NCBI GenBank assembly: GCA_019661855.1
Contig: JAIFWM010000002.1
Span: 1-27,592 of the forward strand
Reading direction: 5' to 3'
Source of the DNA: Candidatus Parcubacteria bacterium
GTDB lineage: Bacteria > Patescibacteriota > Minisyncoccia > Phycocordibacterales > SBAW01
Length of the DNA stretch: 27,592 bases
Both the position numbers and the translations under genes were made by a program. Numbering within the stretch: position 1 is the stretch's first letter; every line of letters begins with the position of its first letter. The notes under the pieces were generated by a model that was not told the DNA's origin, made no database searches, and saw only the letters and a program-made list of their open reading frames with translations. Below are positions 1 to 7,298 of the stretch, in pieces.

Positions 1-332
1 CCAAGCCAGCCAACATTGCCGTATTTATAGTTACAGACTTCGACGCGGCCAGTAGTAGGCGCGCAGCGCTTGGGTGTATTAAAACCAGATGGTTTGTTGG
101 TGTTACCCGGAACAACAATAGTGTCGAGTACAGTCGAAGTGCTCCAGTCTGACGAAGTTTGATTAAGATATGCGTCCCAGCTTGAAGCTAAGTTGTCGCC
201 AAGTTGAATGGTAAATGGGTTAGCGGTACGAGCCCAATGGTAAGTGCCCCAAGAATGGCTGGCGAGAGCGGGAAGAGCGGTAAGTAAAAGTGTAGCTACA
301 ATGGCCACGAAGCCCATGCGGTGTTTATTCAT
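1..332 (-). CDS. Secreted protein, N-terminal part, cut by the left window edge
   Basis: Reading the minus strand from an ATG at 332 gives an open frame to the window edge (about 110 residues). It opens with a Sec signal peptide: MNKHRMG, a hydrophobic core (FVAIVATLLLTALPALA), and likely cleavage after ALA. The mature part begins SHSWGTYHWAR and continues with NPFTIQLGDN and a stretch ending VCNYKYGNVGWLG. This start resembles a family of secreted CPR proteins that I recall as putative zinc metallopeptidases with a later HExxH-like motif. That is a memory-based guess, and the diagnostic region lies outside the window. It is divergent from the secreted protein at 392, with 59 nt between the start codons. 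Confidence 0.7.
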   Translation of the reverse strand, partial: MNKHRMGFVAIVATLLLTALPALASHSWGTYHWARTANPFTIQLGDNLASSWDAYLNQTSSDWSTSTVLDTIVVPGNTNKPSGFNTPKRCAPTTGRVEVCNYKYGNVGWL

Positions 333-391
333 ACCCTTATGATGCCTAAAAAGCGCGGTATAGTAAAGGTATTAGTCAATAACAGATAAAT

Positions 392-1771
392 ATGTCAAGA
401 AATTTACACAAAATTGTTGTGGGCGGTTTTGCCAGTATTCTTTTTTTAAGTGCGTCGGTGGCATCAGCATCTACTATTGTGGTAACGGGTAACACCTCGC
501 CAGCCGAGAATCAACCGGGCTGGATGTTTAACCGTGACACCACGACCTCAAACCCCTTCGAATTTAACAACAACAAGCACAGCATAGGAACGGGCAGTCT
601 GTACGTATTTCCTATTGGTGCGACCTCAAGCAACAAATTTATCGCCGAAAACTTTATCAACGCGCCTATTGCGGATGTTAACTCTGTCTCCTACGACTTC
701 TTCATCGGTAGCGGAGGTGACTTAAGCGACAAAGACCAGTTTTACATGAATGTGTATGCGAACTTTGGGGTGTCTGATGATCTTAAGTTCTATGACTGTC
801 GCTACGCGGTGTTGCCACCTACCGGTTCGACTACAGCCTTTACTACGGTCACGTTTGACCCAACAGTTGCGTATCAAGTAACAACCCGCGGTGGTGCAAC
901 TCCGTCGCCGTTCGCTTGTCCTGCTGTACCCGCTGACATGGACCTTATGAGCTCAAGCTCAAATATTCGTATGTTCTCGGTCAGTGTAGGCGACACTTCA
1001 GCAAGTGATGTTGGCTTAGACGGCTACCTCGACCGCGTAGTGGTAAACCGCGACTCAAATGGCGAGACGGTGTATGACTTTGAGCGCGATGTGCCTCCAC
1101 CACCTACGCCAGCGAGCCCAACTACTCAAAGTCAATGTAAAAACAATGGATGGCAGGCCTATGGGTTTAAAAACCAGGGTCAATGCGTTCGCTATATTGA
1201 AACGGGTAAAGACAGCCGTGTAGCCTCCGCAAGCAGTATTGGTTCGTTCTTCGGAAGTATCTTTAGCTGGTTTGCAGACGGTATTTCGCTCGTAGCAAGT
1301 ACTATTGTCCCGGGCAAGCAAAAGCAGATGGAAAAAAATATCAACAATATTGATGCTGACGCCAACGGCTACCCAGATGTAGGCAAAGAAGTAAACGGCA
1401 AATACACCTCGGTCTATGCATACGATGCTACTGACAATTGGTACTGGGATCTTGGCGATGGCAGAATTAATGGCACCGTCACTTCTATAAGCTTGCTTGA
1501 CTCTGCAACACTGACTACGTGTAACTACCAAGTTGAGTATCGCGGCGCGTTTAACAACGATCCATTTCTTGATAGTGGATGGATAATCAACAATATTAAA
1601 TGCAGCGGCTACGATGACAACAACGCATACAACTACCTCATAGTTCACGAGACAGATCCGCGCTACCGTGGAAACCCCGACTGGGCAGTGTGGGGCACCT
1701 GGGAGTATAAGACAAATACCCAGTCAGGCTTTGGCAACTTTGTCCGACCAATCAAACACACAAATAATTAA
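392..1771 (+). CDS. Secreted protein of unknown function with a CKNNGW/NQGQC motif
   Basis: 459 aa. The N-terminus is a Sec signal peptide (residues 1-27, ending SASVASA). Residues 28-235 look like an all-beta extracellular domain that could be a carbohydrate-binding or jelly-roll fold, with the ending YDFERDVPPPPTP acting as a Pro linker. Residues 248-273 hold a short motif (QCKNNGW..YGFKNQGQCVRYIETGK) that I know from many secreted actinobacterial and CPR proteins, usually near the C-terminus; its role is unknown to me. A weakly hydrophobic segment (SIGSFFGSIFSWFADGISLV, 282-301) follows. The final 140 residues are rich in Asn, Trp and Tyr and could be a second beta domain. A terminator follows, so the gene is probably monocistronic. 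Secretion is well supported; the function is unknown. Confidence 0.8.
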   Translation: MSRNLHKIVVGGFASILFLSASVASASTIVVTGNTSPAENQPGWMFNRDTTTSNPFEFNNNKHSIGTGSLYVFPIGATSSNKFIAENFINAPIADVNSVSYDFFIGSGGDLSDKDQFYMNVYANFGVSDDLKFYDCRYAVLPPTGSTTAFTTVTFDPTVAYQVTTRGGATPSPFACPAVPADMDLMSSSSNIRMFSVSVGDTSASDVGLDGYLDRVVVNRDSNGETVYDFERDVPPPPTPASPTTQSQCKNNGWQAYGFKNQGQCVRYIETGKDSRVASASSIGSFFGSIFSWFADGISLVASTIVPGKQKQMEKNINNIDADANGYPDVGKEVNGKYTSVYAYDATDNWYWDLGDGRINGTVTSISLLDSATLTTCNYQVEYRGAFNNDPFLDSGWIINNIKCSGYDDNNAYNYLIVHETDPRYRGNPDWAVWGTWEYKTNTQSGFGNFVRPIKHTNN

Positions 1772-1796
1772 TCTCGACTTCTTGTAGTTTGAGCAG

Positions 1797-1822
1797 GGCG
1801 CCGGGGAACCTCGGCGCCTTTT
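1797..1822 (+). terminator. Rho-independent terminator after the 459-aa secreted protein
   Basis: A GC-rich stem pairs GGCGCCG (1797-1803) with CGGCGCC (1812-1818), followed directly by TTTT (1819-1822). It lies 26 nt after the stop codon. Confidence 0.8.
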
Positions 1823-1848
1823 GCTTGGTCAAAAAACCCTTATTTCTT

Positions 1849-1905
1849 CAAGGCGACGCCTTGATATTTCAAATATTGTGCGACATTAAGGTTAAACCTT
1901 GATGT
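1849..1905 (+). other. Three consecutive small inverted repeats
   Basis: Three hairpins stand back to back just upstream of the promoter at 1908: CAAGGC-gac-GCCTTG (about 1849-1863), ATATTT-c-AAATAT (about 1865-1877) and ACATTAAGGT-taa-ACCTTGATGT (1883-1905, one G-U pair). None carries a T-run. They may be operator-like sites for the gene at 1967 or remains of processing or termination structures. No known family was recognised. Confidence 0.4.
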
Positions 1906-1907
1906 CC

Positions 1908-1935
1908 TTGCAAATTAGAGGTTTTGTGTTATAGT
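1908..1935 (+). promoter_or_regulatory. Sigma70-like promoter for the 103-aa protein
   Basis: TTGCAA (1908-1913), a 16-nt spacer and TATAGT (1930-1935). Transcription would begin near 1942. This leaves a 25-nt leader holding the SD GAGGAG (1953-1958), 8 nt before the ATG at 1967. Confidence 0.6.
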
Positions 1936-1966
1936 AGAACAGAAGTTCACAAGAGGAGTGTAAGCA

Positions 1967-2278
1967 ATGCCGAACATTGAGATTTGGGGTTTGGGTGATG
2001 TAAACATTAGGGTTATGACTCAATCAGCTGCAAGAGTACGTAGCCAAATCTTCGAAATTGTTCTCAAAGCATGTGCAGATATAAGCGGTCCTAATGAGGA
2101 AGATGTTGTGGTGACTGTTGTCGGTTCAACTACTTTCGATACCGAGGGGCACTCAAAGCCGTTTCTACGTTTGATTGGCACCGACGCTGCGGAGCTTGAA
2201 GTCCTTTCTAACTGGCTCGAACCGATTGGTATGGATATTGAAATATTTCCGCCGATCATATTTAAGCCAAAGAAATAA
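1967..2278 (+). CDS. Small cytosolic hypothetical protein (103 aa)
   Basis: 103 aa with no signal peptide or membrane segment. The start is fixed by a strong SD (GAGGAG, 8-nt spacer), and the gene has its own promoter and terminator, so it is a real single-gene unit. The sequence opens MPNIEIWG. An alternating beta/alpha pattern (NIEIWGLG; AARVRSQIFEIVLKAC; DVVVTVVG; PFLRLIGTD; DIEIFPPIIF) suggests a compact alpha/beta fold of the tautomerase or ferredoxin-like type, but no catalytic N-terminal proline is exposed (Pro2 would require removal of Met1). I recognise similar small proteins in Parcubacteria but no assigned function. Confidence 0.8.
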   Translation: MPNIEIWGLGDVNIRVMTQSAARVRSQIFEIVLKACADISGPNEEDVVVTVVGSTTFDTEGHSKPFLRLIGTDAAELEVLSNWLEPIGMDIEIFPPIIFKPKK

Positions 2279-2310
2279 AACAAACAGTTTCTGCCTCCTA
2301 GCCGAGGCGA

Positions 2311-2350
2311 CCCTCGCAGCATCAATACGCTGCGGGGGTTCTTCTTTTTA
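2311..2350 (+). terminator. Rho-independent terminator after the 103-aa protein
   Basis: CCCTCGCAGC (2311-2320) pairs with GCTGCGGGGG (2329-2338) with one G-U pair and a short loop. A T-rich tail runs from 2339 to 2349. Confidence 0.85.
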
Positions 2351-2662
2351 TAAAAATGTTTTCAAATATCTTGTGCACAGTTTTTGCACAAGTTGTGCAC
2401 ATGAAGTCCACAGATTAATCCACTTTTTTGAAATAAATAAACTTGCGCATGAAATATTCATGCAATACTTGCCAGGTATTCGCTCGCTTTTGGGGAAACG
2501 AGCATAGCGATACACACGTTAAATGTGTATCAGTTCATTACAAGTAAAGTCTTGCGGCAAAACGCCGGTGCACAAACTGTTGTGCAGCGGTCCTTTGTCG
2601 TAAGCAAAGTCGGTTGGTCGATAACTGATGGTCTAAATAAAAATATAAGTAAATAAAAATAA
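2351..2662 (+). other. Gene-free, hairpin-rich leader before the first TasA-like gene
   Basis: No credible ORF is present. The stretch holds DnaA-box-like repeats (2371-2423), a palindrome GCATGAA-ata-TTCATGC (about 2446-2462) and a hairpin GATACACA/TGTGTATC (about 2508-2531). It also holds a run of short hairpins: CAAG/CTTG, CGGC/GCCG, GCACAA-actg-TTGTGC and CTTTG/CAAAG (about 2541-2612). It ends in an A/T-rich tract without an SD just before the ATG at 2663. The structured part is probably the 5' UTR of the surface-protein cluster. No known riboswitch was recognised. Confidence 0.5.
2371..2423 (+). promoter_or_regulatory. Cluster of DnaA-box-like 9-mers
   Basis: TTGTGCACA occurs at 2371-2379 and 2393-2401, with TTTTGCACA at 2382-2390 between them. 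The middle copy fits TTWTNCACA and the outer two differ by one base. TCCACA and AATCCAC follow at 2407-2423, next to an AT-rich tract (2424-2440). This could be a DnaA-binding site or a repressor operator (GTGCAC is palindromic). An origin is not supported by any neighbouring dnaA or dnaN gene. Confidence 0.25.
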
Positions 2663-4420
2663 ATGAAAAAAATATTAGCTAGTTTGGGAATGCTCGTGTT
2701 TGCAGGTGCGGTAGTTGCAAGTGGTACTGGTGCGTTCTTTAACGATACCGAAACCTCAACCGGCAACACTTTTGCTGCAGGAGACATTGATCTCAAAATT
2801 GATAATGAAAGCTACGCAATTGACTGCAATATTGCAGATCTTGAAACCTGCACAGGAGCACTCGTCGCAAGTCCAGGAACATCTTGGACTCTTACCGACT
2901 TGGTTGCAGGTACACAGAAATTTTTTAATTTTTCTGACGTTAAGCCAGGAGATGATGGCGAAGATACTATCTCAATCCACGTAGGTAGCAACGATGCTTG
3001 GCTCTGCGCCGCTGCACGCGTTACTTCAGATCTCGATAACTCAATTACTGAGCCTGAAGATGAGGTTGGTGGTCCTGCAGGTCAAGATGGAACCGCCGAC
3101 GGCGATCTTGATAGCGCTATTAACTTTGCTTTCTGGAAAGACGATGGCGACAACGTTTATGAGCCAGGAGAGAATGAGGGTCCTGGTTCTGCAGAGACAA
3201 TCTTCCTTGCTGGTCCTTTGAGCGGTCTTGGTGCACAAGGTCAGATTAAACTTTCCGATAGCACCGGTGGTCCATTTGGGAACGCGGGTGTTCCAGGCGG
3301 CTCAACAGTTTACGTTGGTAAGATCTGGTGCGCAGGTACTTTGACTCCAACAGGTTTGACGCAAGATGGTTCAGACAGCGTTCGCTCACCGTTGACCGGA
3401 ACAGGCTTCACTTGTAACGGCGCATTACTCGGAAATATCTCTCAGACAGACAGTGTGACAGGAGATATGCAGTTCTATGCAACACAAAAGCGCAATAACC
3501 CTACATTCACTTGCGCACAGAATTACACTCCAGTTTGGCCAGAAGTTGCACCAGCGGTCCTTGTAGGTTCAAATTTCGCTCTCTACGATAATCCAAATAC
3601 TTGCGATGTAACCGCAGATGATGACGGCGCTGTAAGTGCAGGTCACACAAACACTATTACTGCGGCAGTTGCTGCAGCGTCAGCTGGACAGAACATTTGT
3701 GTTGCACCAGGTACGTATAACGAAAATGTCATAGTTAACAAAAGTGTAACTATCGGTGCAACTGGCGCTGTTGGTTCAGCAATTGTTAATGGCGGTTTCG
3801 ATATTGCTGCTGACAATGTGACCGTTAAAGGTCTCAAAGTTAATGGAGGCTCAATCGGGATTGGTCCGACTCTCGCAGGATTCTTTGTTGAAGATGTAGC
3901 AAATAACGTCACTATCACTGATAACAATATTGACGGAACAGGCAAGGTGAATGTAGCAGGAACACGTGGAATTATTCCAGCTGCAGGAGGTACATTCGCA
4001 AATGTCCTGATTCAGAACAACTCAATTCACGACTGGACCTCAGATATCTATCTCGAATATCAACCAGCAGGAGCACCCTTCTTGATCAAGTGGAACGATA
4101 TCGAAGTTGATAATCCTGCTGACAATGGAGCAGGTGCAGCAGCTGGTATTGGCGCTGTAGGCGGCGCTCATGTAACTCTCAACCAATTCACATCTGAAGT
4201 TGCAGCAGGCGAAGCTATAGGCGAAGCAACTCCTTATTACAAAGGTGAAGCTAATGACTTCAATAACTTCTTGAATGGTTCGAGACTCAATGATTATTCA
4301 CCGGGGGCACCAATCGTTAGCGCAGAGAATAACTTTTGGAATCTTGGTGGCGTAAATCAAACAACGCTAGCAGAAGTCGACTTCACTCCTGAAGCAGGAG
4401 TTCAGTACGGCCATCGCTAA
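2663..4420 (+). CDS. TasA/camelysin-like surface protein with C-terminal beta-helix domain
   Basis: 585 aa. The N-terminus is a SipW-type signal peptide: MKKILASLGM, a hydrophobic core, then GTGAFFNDTETSTGNTFAAG (21-40), the hallmark of TasA/camelysin fibre proteins of biofilms and cell surfaces. The paralogous core (about 41-285) contains FFNFSDVKPGDDGEDTIS, a Ca-loop-like KDDGDNVYEPGE (159-170), a WCAGTL motif (222-227) and FTCNG. Residues about 325-560 form a right-handed beta-helix-like region: VAPGTYNENVIVNKSVTIG opens it, and repeated DNVTVKGLKV and NNVTITDNNIDG-type rungs follow. This fold is typical of pectate-lyase or polysaccharide-binding proteins; no catalytic residues could be assigned. 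There is no SD, only an A-rich leader. It is first of four paralogs and probably processed by the SipW-like peptidase at 8240. Confidence 0.85.
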   Translation: MKKILASLGMLVFAGAVVASGTGAFFNDTETSTGNTFAAGDIDLKIDNESYAIDCNIADLETCTGALVASPGTSWTLTDLVAGTQKFFNFSDVKPGDDGEDTISIHVGSNDAWLCAAARVTSDLDNSITEPEDEVGGPAGQDGTADGDLDSAINFAFWKDDGDNVYEPGENEGPGSAETIFLAGPLSGLGAQGQIKLSDSTGGPFGNAGVPGGSTVYVGKIWCAGTLTPTGLTQDGSDSVRSPLTGTGFTCNGALLGNISQTDSVTGDMQFYATQKRNNPTFTCAQNYTPVWPEVAPAVLVGSNFALYDNPNTCDVTADDDGAVSAGHTNTITAAVAAASAGQNICVAPGTYNENVIVNKSVTIGATGAVGSAIVNGGFDIAADNVTVKGLKVNGGSIGIGPTLAGFFVEDVANNVTITDNNIDGTGKVNVAGTRGIIPAAGGTFANVLIQNNSIHDWTSDIYLEYQPAGAPFLIKWNDIEVDNPADNGAGAAAGIGAVGGAHVTLNQFTSEVAAGEAIGEATPYYKGEANDFNNFLNGSRLNDYSPGAPIVSAENNFWNLGGVNQTTLAEVDFTPEAGVQYGHR

Positions 4421-4428
4421 TCCTCATT

Positions 4429-4465
4429 AGCCGTTCACAAGCGGAACATTCCGCTTGTGCGGGCT
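4429..4465 (+). promoter_or_regulatory. RNA hairpin element, copy 1
   Basis: AGCCGTTC (4429-4436) and GCGGGCT (4459-4465) flank a perfect 11-bp stem, CACAAGCGGAA/TTCCGCTTGTG (4436-4459) with a 2-nt loop. There is no T-run, so it is not an ordinary terminator. The same flanks recur at 5770-5808 around a stem of different sequence. It may act as a processing or stability element between genes of the cluster. Confidence 0.5.
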
Positions 4466-4608
4466 GCGGAGGCAGCAATGTTAGCTAAAGCGTTCATCAA
4501 AAATACCTAAACTCATTTACGATTCATGTTCATGTATGAAAGTTAATGCATGGCCATTGTGGCGTTGAGTCGCAGCGTAGTGGTCCTTTAGTACTAACAT
4601 TAAAACTT

Positions 4609-5760
4609 ATGCAACTATCATTAAAAAAAATAACAACGGGGTTAGGCGCGATCGTGTTTGTTGGCGCCTTAGTTATTGGGGCGACGGGCGCGTTCTTTAG
4701 CGATACTGAAACTTCAACCGGCAACACGTTTTCCGCCGGTGCGATTGATCTTCAAATCGACAACACAAGCTATGTAACCGACGCGCTTGGTAACCTTGTC
4801 TTTAGTTCATCGACCTCTTGGGGCCTAGCTAACTTGACCAATCAGCTCTTCTTCAACTTCACCGATGTGAAGCCGGGAGACATTGGTGAAGACACTATCT
4901 CCATTCATGCAGGCAGTAACAATGCTTACGCATGTATGGCAGCAAAATTGACTGCAACGCCGGAGAACACTGTCGTCGACCCAGAAATTGATGCAGGTGA
5001 CTCTGCGTCGTCAACTGTGGGTGAACTTCAAAACTTCCTCAACTTCTCGTTTTGGAACGACGATGGAGACAATGTGCTAGAAACTGGCGAGACGATCATT
5101 ACGCCACTCACTGGACCAGCTTCGACTATCTTCGATGGCACATGGCGTCCTATTGCCGACACATCTACCGGCTCAAGCTCGGTCATAATCGGTAATTCAA
5201 CACGCTTCATCGGTAAGGCGTGGTGCTTTGGAACTTTGACTCCAGCACCGCTTCCTAACACTGCAAGCACGAGTCCATTGGTCCGCGGTACTGGCTTTAC
5301 CTGCAATGGTGCAGGCAACAACAACATCGCTCAGACCGACGGCATCAACGTAGATGTCTCGTTCCAAGCAGTGCAGGCTCGCAACAACGGCCAGTTCCTA
5401 TGCTCGAGTTTGCCACCGCTCGGTGGAGCTACGTCAACTCCAACCACAACGCCAACGACGCTTACTGTTAACAAAGTACTTGTCACTATAGGCGATCAGA
5501 CGCCACCAGCTACAACTACCTTCGCGTTCAAGATCGATGGCGGTGCAACCACCACATTCGAGGGTGATGGATCAAATCTGATCGGTGTGCTTCCCGGGTC
5601 ACACACCATTACCGAGTTGGTTACAGATCCAGATTACACCGCTTCGTTTAGCGGCGGTTGTAGCTTGAGTACATCAACGCCTAGGACAAGTAACCCAATT
5701 CTTGTCGCAACGTCGACAAATGCAACGTGCACAATTACCAACACATTCAATCCACTCTAG
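4609..5760 (+). CDS. TasA/camelysin-like surface protein with one CnaB/SpaA-like domain
   Basis: 383 aa from ATG 4609. An in-frame ATG at 4546 would put 21 extra residues ahead of the signal peptide and is rejected. The SipW-type signal is MQLSLKKITTGLG, a hydrophobic core, then GATGAFFSDTETSTGNTFSAG (24-44). The core (45-265) keeps FFNFTDVKPGDIGEDTIS, the NDDGDNVLETGE loop (150-161), GKAWCFGTL and FTCNG. After a TTTPTT linker, residues about 284-383 form a prealbumin-like (CnaB/SpaA-type) domain. Lys289, Glu336 (ITE) and Asn378 (CTITN) sit where an intramolecular isopeptide triad is expected. The protein is probably an extracellular fibre or stalk subunit. It has no SD and sits within the paralog array. 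Confidence 0.85.
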   Translation: MQLSLKKITTGLGAIVFVGALVIGATGAFFSDTETSTGNTFSAGAIDLQIDNTSYVTDALGNLVFSSSTSWGLANLTNQLFFNFTDVKPGDIGEDTISIHAGSNNAYACMAAKLTATPENTVVDPEIDAGDSASSTVGELQNFLNFSFWNDDGDNVLETGETIITPLTGPASTIFDGTWRPIADTSTGSSSVIIGNSTRFIGKAWCFGTLTPAPLPNTASTSPLVRGTGFTCNGAGNNNIAQTDGINVDVSFQAVQARNNGQFLCSSLPPLGGATSTPTTTPTTLTVNKVLVTIGDQTPPATTTFAFKIDGGATTTFEGDGSNLIGVLPGSHTITELVTDPDYTASFSGGCSLSTSTPRTSNPILVATSTNATCTITNTFNPL

Positions 5761-5769
5761 TTCCTCTCT

Positions 5770-5808
5770 AGCCGTTCTTGGCCTCACACAAGTGAGACCG
5801 AGCGGGCT
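5770..5808 (+). promoter_or_regulatory. RNA hairpin element, copy 2
   Basis: AGCCGTTC (5770-5777) and GCGGGCT (5802-5808) match copy 1 at 4429-4465. The enclosed stem is different in sequence yet fully paired: CTTGG-c-CTCAC, loop acaa, GTGAG-a-CCGAG (5777-5802). The similarity continues downstream as CAGCAATT followed by A/T-rich bases before the next ATG. Confidence 0.5.
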
Positions 5809-5847
5809 GAAGGGGAAAGTCAGCAATTATTAAATTAGAAAATTATT

Positions 5848-7281
5848 ATGCAAAGAATTATTAAAAGTTTAGGGTTGCTCGCAGGCGCCGCAGCGATCAT
5901 AGGTGTGGGAGCGACAGGCGCATTCTTTTCAGACACCGAAACATCGAGCGGCAACACATTTGCTGCCGGCGCTATCGACTTGAAGATAGACAACACGAGC
6001 TACTACAACGGGGTAGTAAGTAGCTCAACAACGTGGAGTCTCGACGATCTTCAAAATTCGGCAGGGGTAACTATCCACAAGTTTTTTAACTTTTTGGATC
6101 TTAAACCAAACGACTACAGCGAAGATACTATCTCGCTCCATGTCCAAAACGACGCATACATCTGTGCAGACATATTGCTCACGAGCAATGACGACAATAC
6201 ACCGACCGAACCAGAGTCTTTGGTGGACTTGACCACAGGCCCAGGCCAGGGCGAACTAGCACAGAACATCAACTTCCTTTGGTGGGCTGACGACGGCGAC
6301 AACGTGCTCGAGGCAGGGGAAAACCTTTTGCCTGGCGGGCCACTTGGTGCACTTACCCTTGGTGCCACCACTACAACTCCTATCGCTGATTCAAGCTTCA
6401 ACATCTTTAATCCCAACAACGCAGGCGGGCCAGTAACTGCAAACGTTACGCATTACATCGGCAAAGCATGGTGCTTTGGTGCGATAAGTGCAGCGCCACT
6501 AACTCAAAGCTCTAACGGCAGTCGTCCAACAACCACTCCAGCACAAAATGGTGATGGTGTAGGTGCTGCAGGTCAGCCAACAGATGGTGGATATACCTGT
6601 GATGGATCAGCTCTTGGCAACGAGACGCAGACCGACTCGGCAACAGTAGATGTTACCTTCCGTGCAATTCAGTCACGCAATAATCCACGATTCTCTTGTG
6701 GTGGTAACGACAATGGAGGAAACACAGCAAAGATCACAATCACAAAAAACGTAATTAATGACAATGGTGGTAACAATATAATCGGTGATTTTGCACTTTC
6801 GGCTCGTAATGAGACGACAGTTACTTCATTTCCGGCAACATCTGGAGTCCAGATTACGGTTCCCGTTGACCCGGGCGGTACAGTCTATTCAGTGCGAGAA
6901 GTTGGTGTGACAGGGTATCAAGCAACGTTTGGTGGTGACTGCGATCCGTCAACTCACAGACTGACACTTAATCCGGGAGATGTAAGAGCCTGCACCATTA
7001 CCAACGACGACTTGCCAGCAAATATTACGCTTGTGAAAGTTGTCGACACGGGAACTGCAGTTCCGTCAGACTTCGAATTAACCGTTGACGGTACAATTGT
7101 TCCTCAAAATGCATCATTCGCAGTAACTTCAAACACTCCACATGCAATCAACGAACATGCAGAAGCAGGTTATCACTTCGTGTCGATCGTTGGTGCTGGC
7201 TGTCCGGCAGCTCTGGGTGGAACGGTAACTCTTAGTGAAGGTCAGGCAATTACCTGTACGATCCACAACGCTCACAATTAA
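5848..7281 (+). CDS. TasA/camelysin-like surface protein with two CnaB/SpaA-like domains
   Basis: 477 aa. The SipW-type signal is MQRIIKSLGLLAG, a hydrophobic core, then GATGAFFSDTETSSGNTFAAG (21-41). The core (42-285) holds FFNFLDLKPNDYSEDTIS, the ADDGDNVLEAGE loop, GKAWCFG and YTCDG. Two tandem prealbumin-like domains follow. The first (about 294-386) has Lys299, Glu350 and Asn385 as candidate isopeptide residues. The second (about 390-477) has a Lys in LVKVV, a Glu in AINEH and an Asn in CTIHN. Such domains stiffen Gram-positive pili and adhesins. The leader before the ATG is AT-rich and lacks an SD. The next gene begins 17 nt after the stop, so co-transcription is likely. Confidence 0.85.
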   Translation: MQRIIKSLGLLAGAAAIIGVGATGAFFSDTETSSGNTFAAGAIDLKIDNTSYYNGVVSSSTTWSLDDLQNSAGVTIHKFFNFLDLKPNDYSEDTISLHVQNDAYICADILLTSNDDNTPTEPESLVDLTTGPGQGELAQNINFLWWADDGDNVLEAGENLLPGGPLGALTLGATTTTPIADSSFNIFNPNNAGGPVTANVTHYIGKAWCFGAISAAPLTQSSNGSRPTTTPAQNGDGVGAAGQPTDGGYTCDGSALGNETQTDSATVDVTFRAIQSRNNPRFSCGGNDNGGNTAKITITKNVINDNGGNNIIGDFALSARNETTVTSFPATSGVQITVPVDPGGTVYSVREVGVTGYQATFGGDCDPSTHRLTLNPGDVRACTITNDDLPANITLVKVVDTGTAVPSDFELTVDGTIVPQNASFAVTSNTPHAINEHAEAGYHFVSIVGAGCPAALGGTVTLSEGQAITCTIHNAHN

Positions 7282-7298
7282 TTCTGACACCAGAATCA

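Noticed and set aside
2175..2507. Open frame of 110 codons overlapping the 103-aa gene
   Set aside because: It lies across the terminator at 2311-2350 in another frame and has no start signal.
2535..2640. Possible cyclic-di-GMP-type riboswitch before the first TasA-like gene
   Set aside because: Several small stems are present, but the conserved core of known classes is not visible.
4546..4608. Upstream in-frame ATG for the second TasA-like gene
   Set aside because: It would add 21 residues before the signal peptide; the ATG at 4609 places the basic n-region and hydrophobic core at the N-terminus as in the paralogs.
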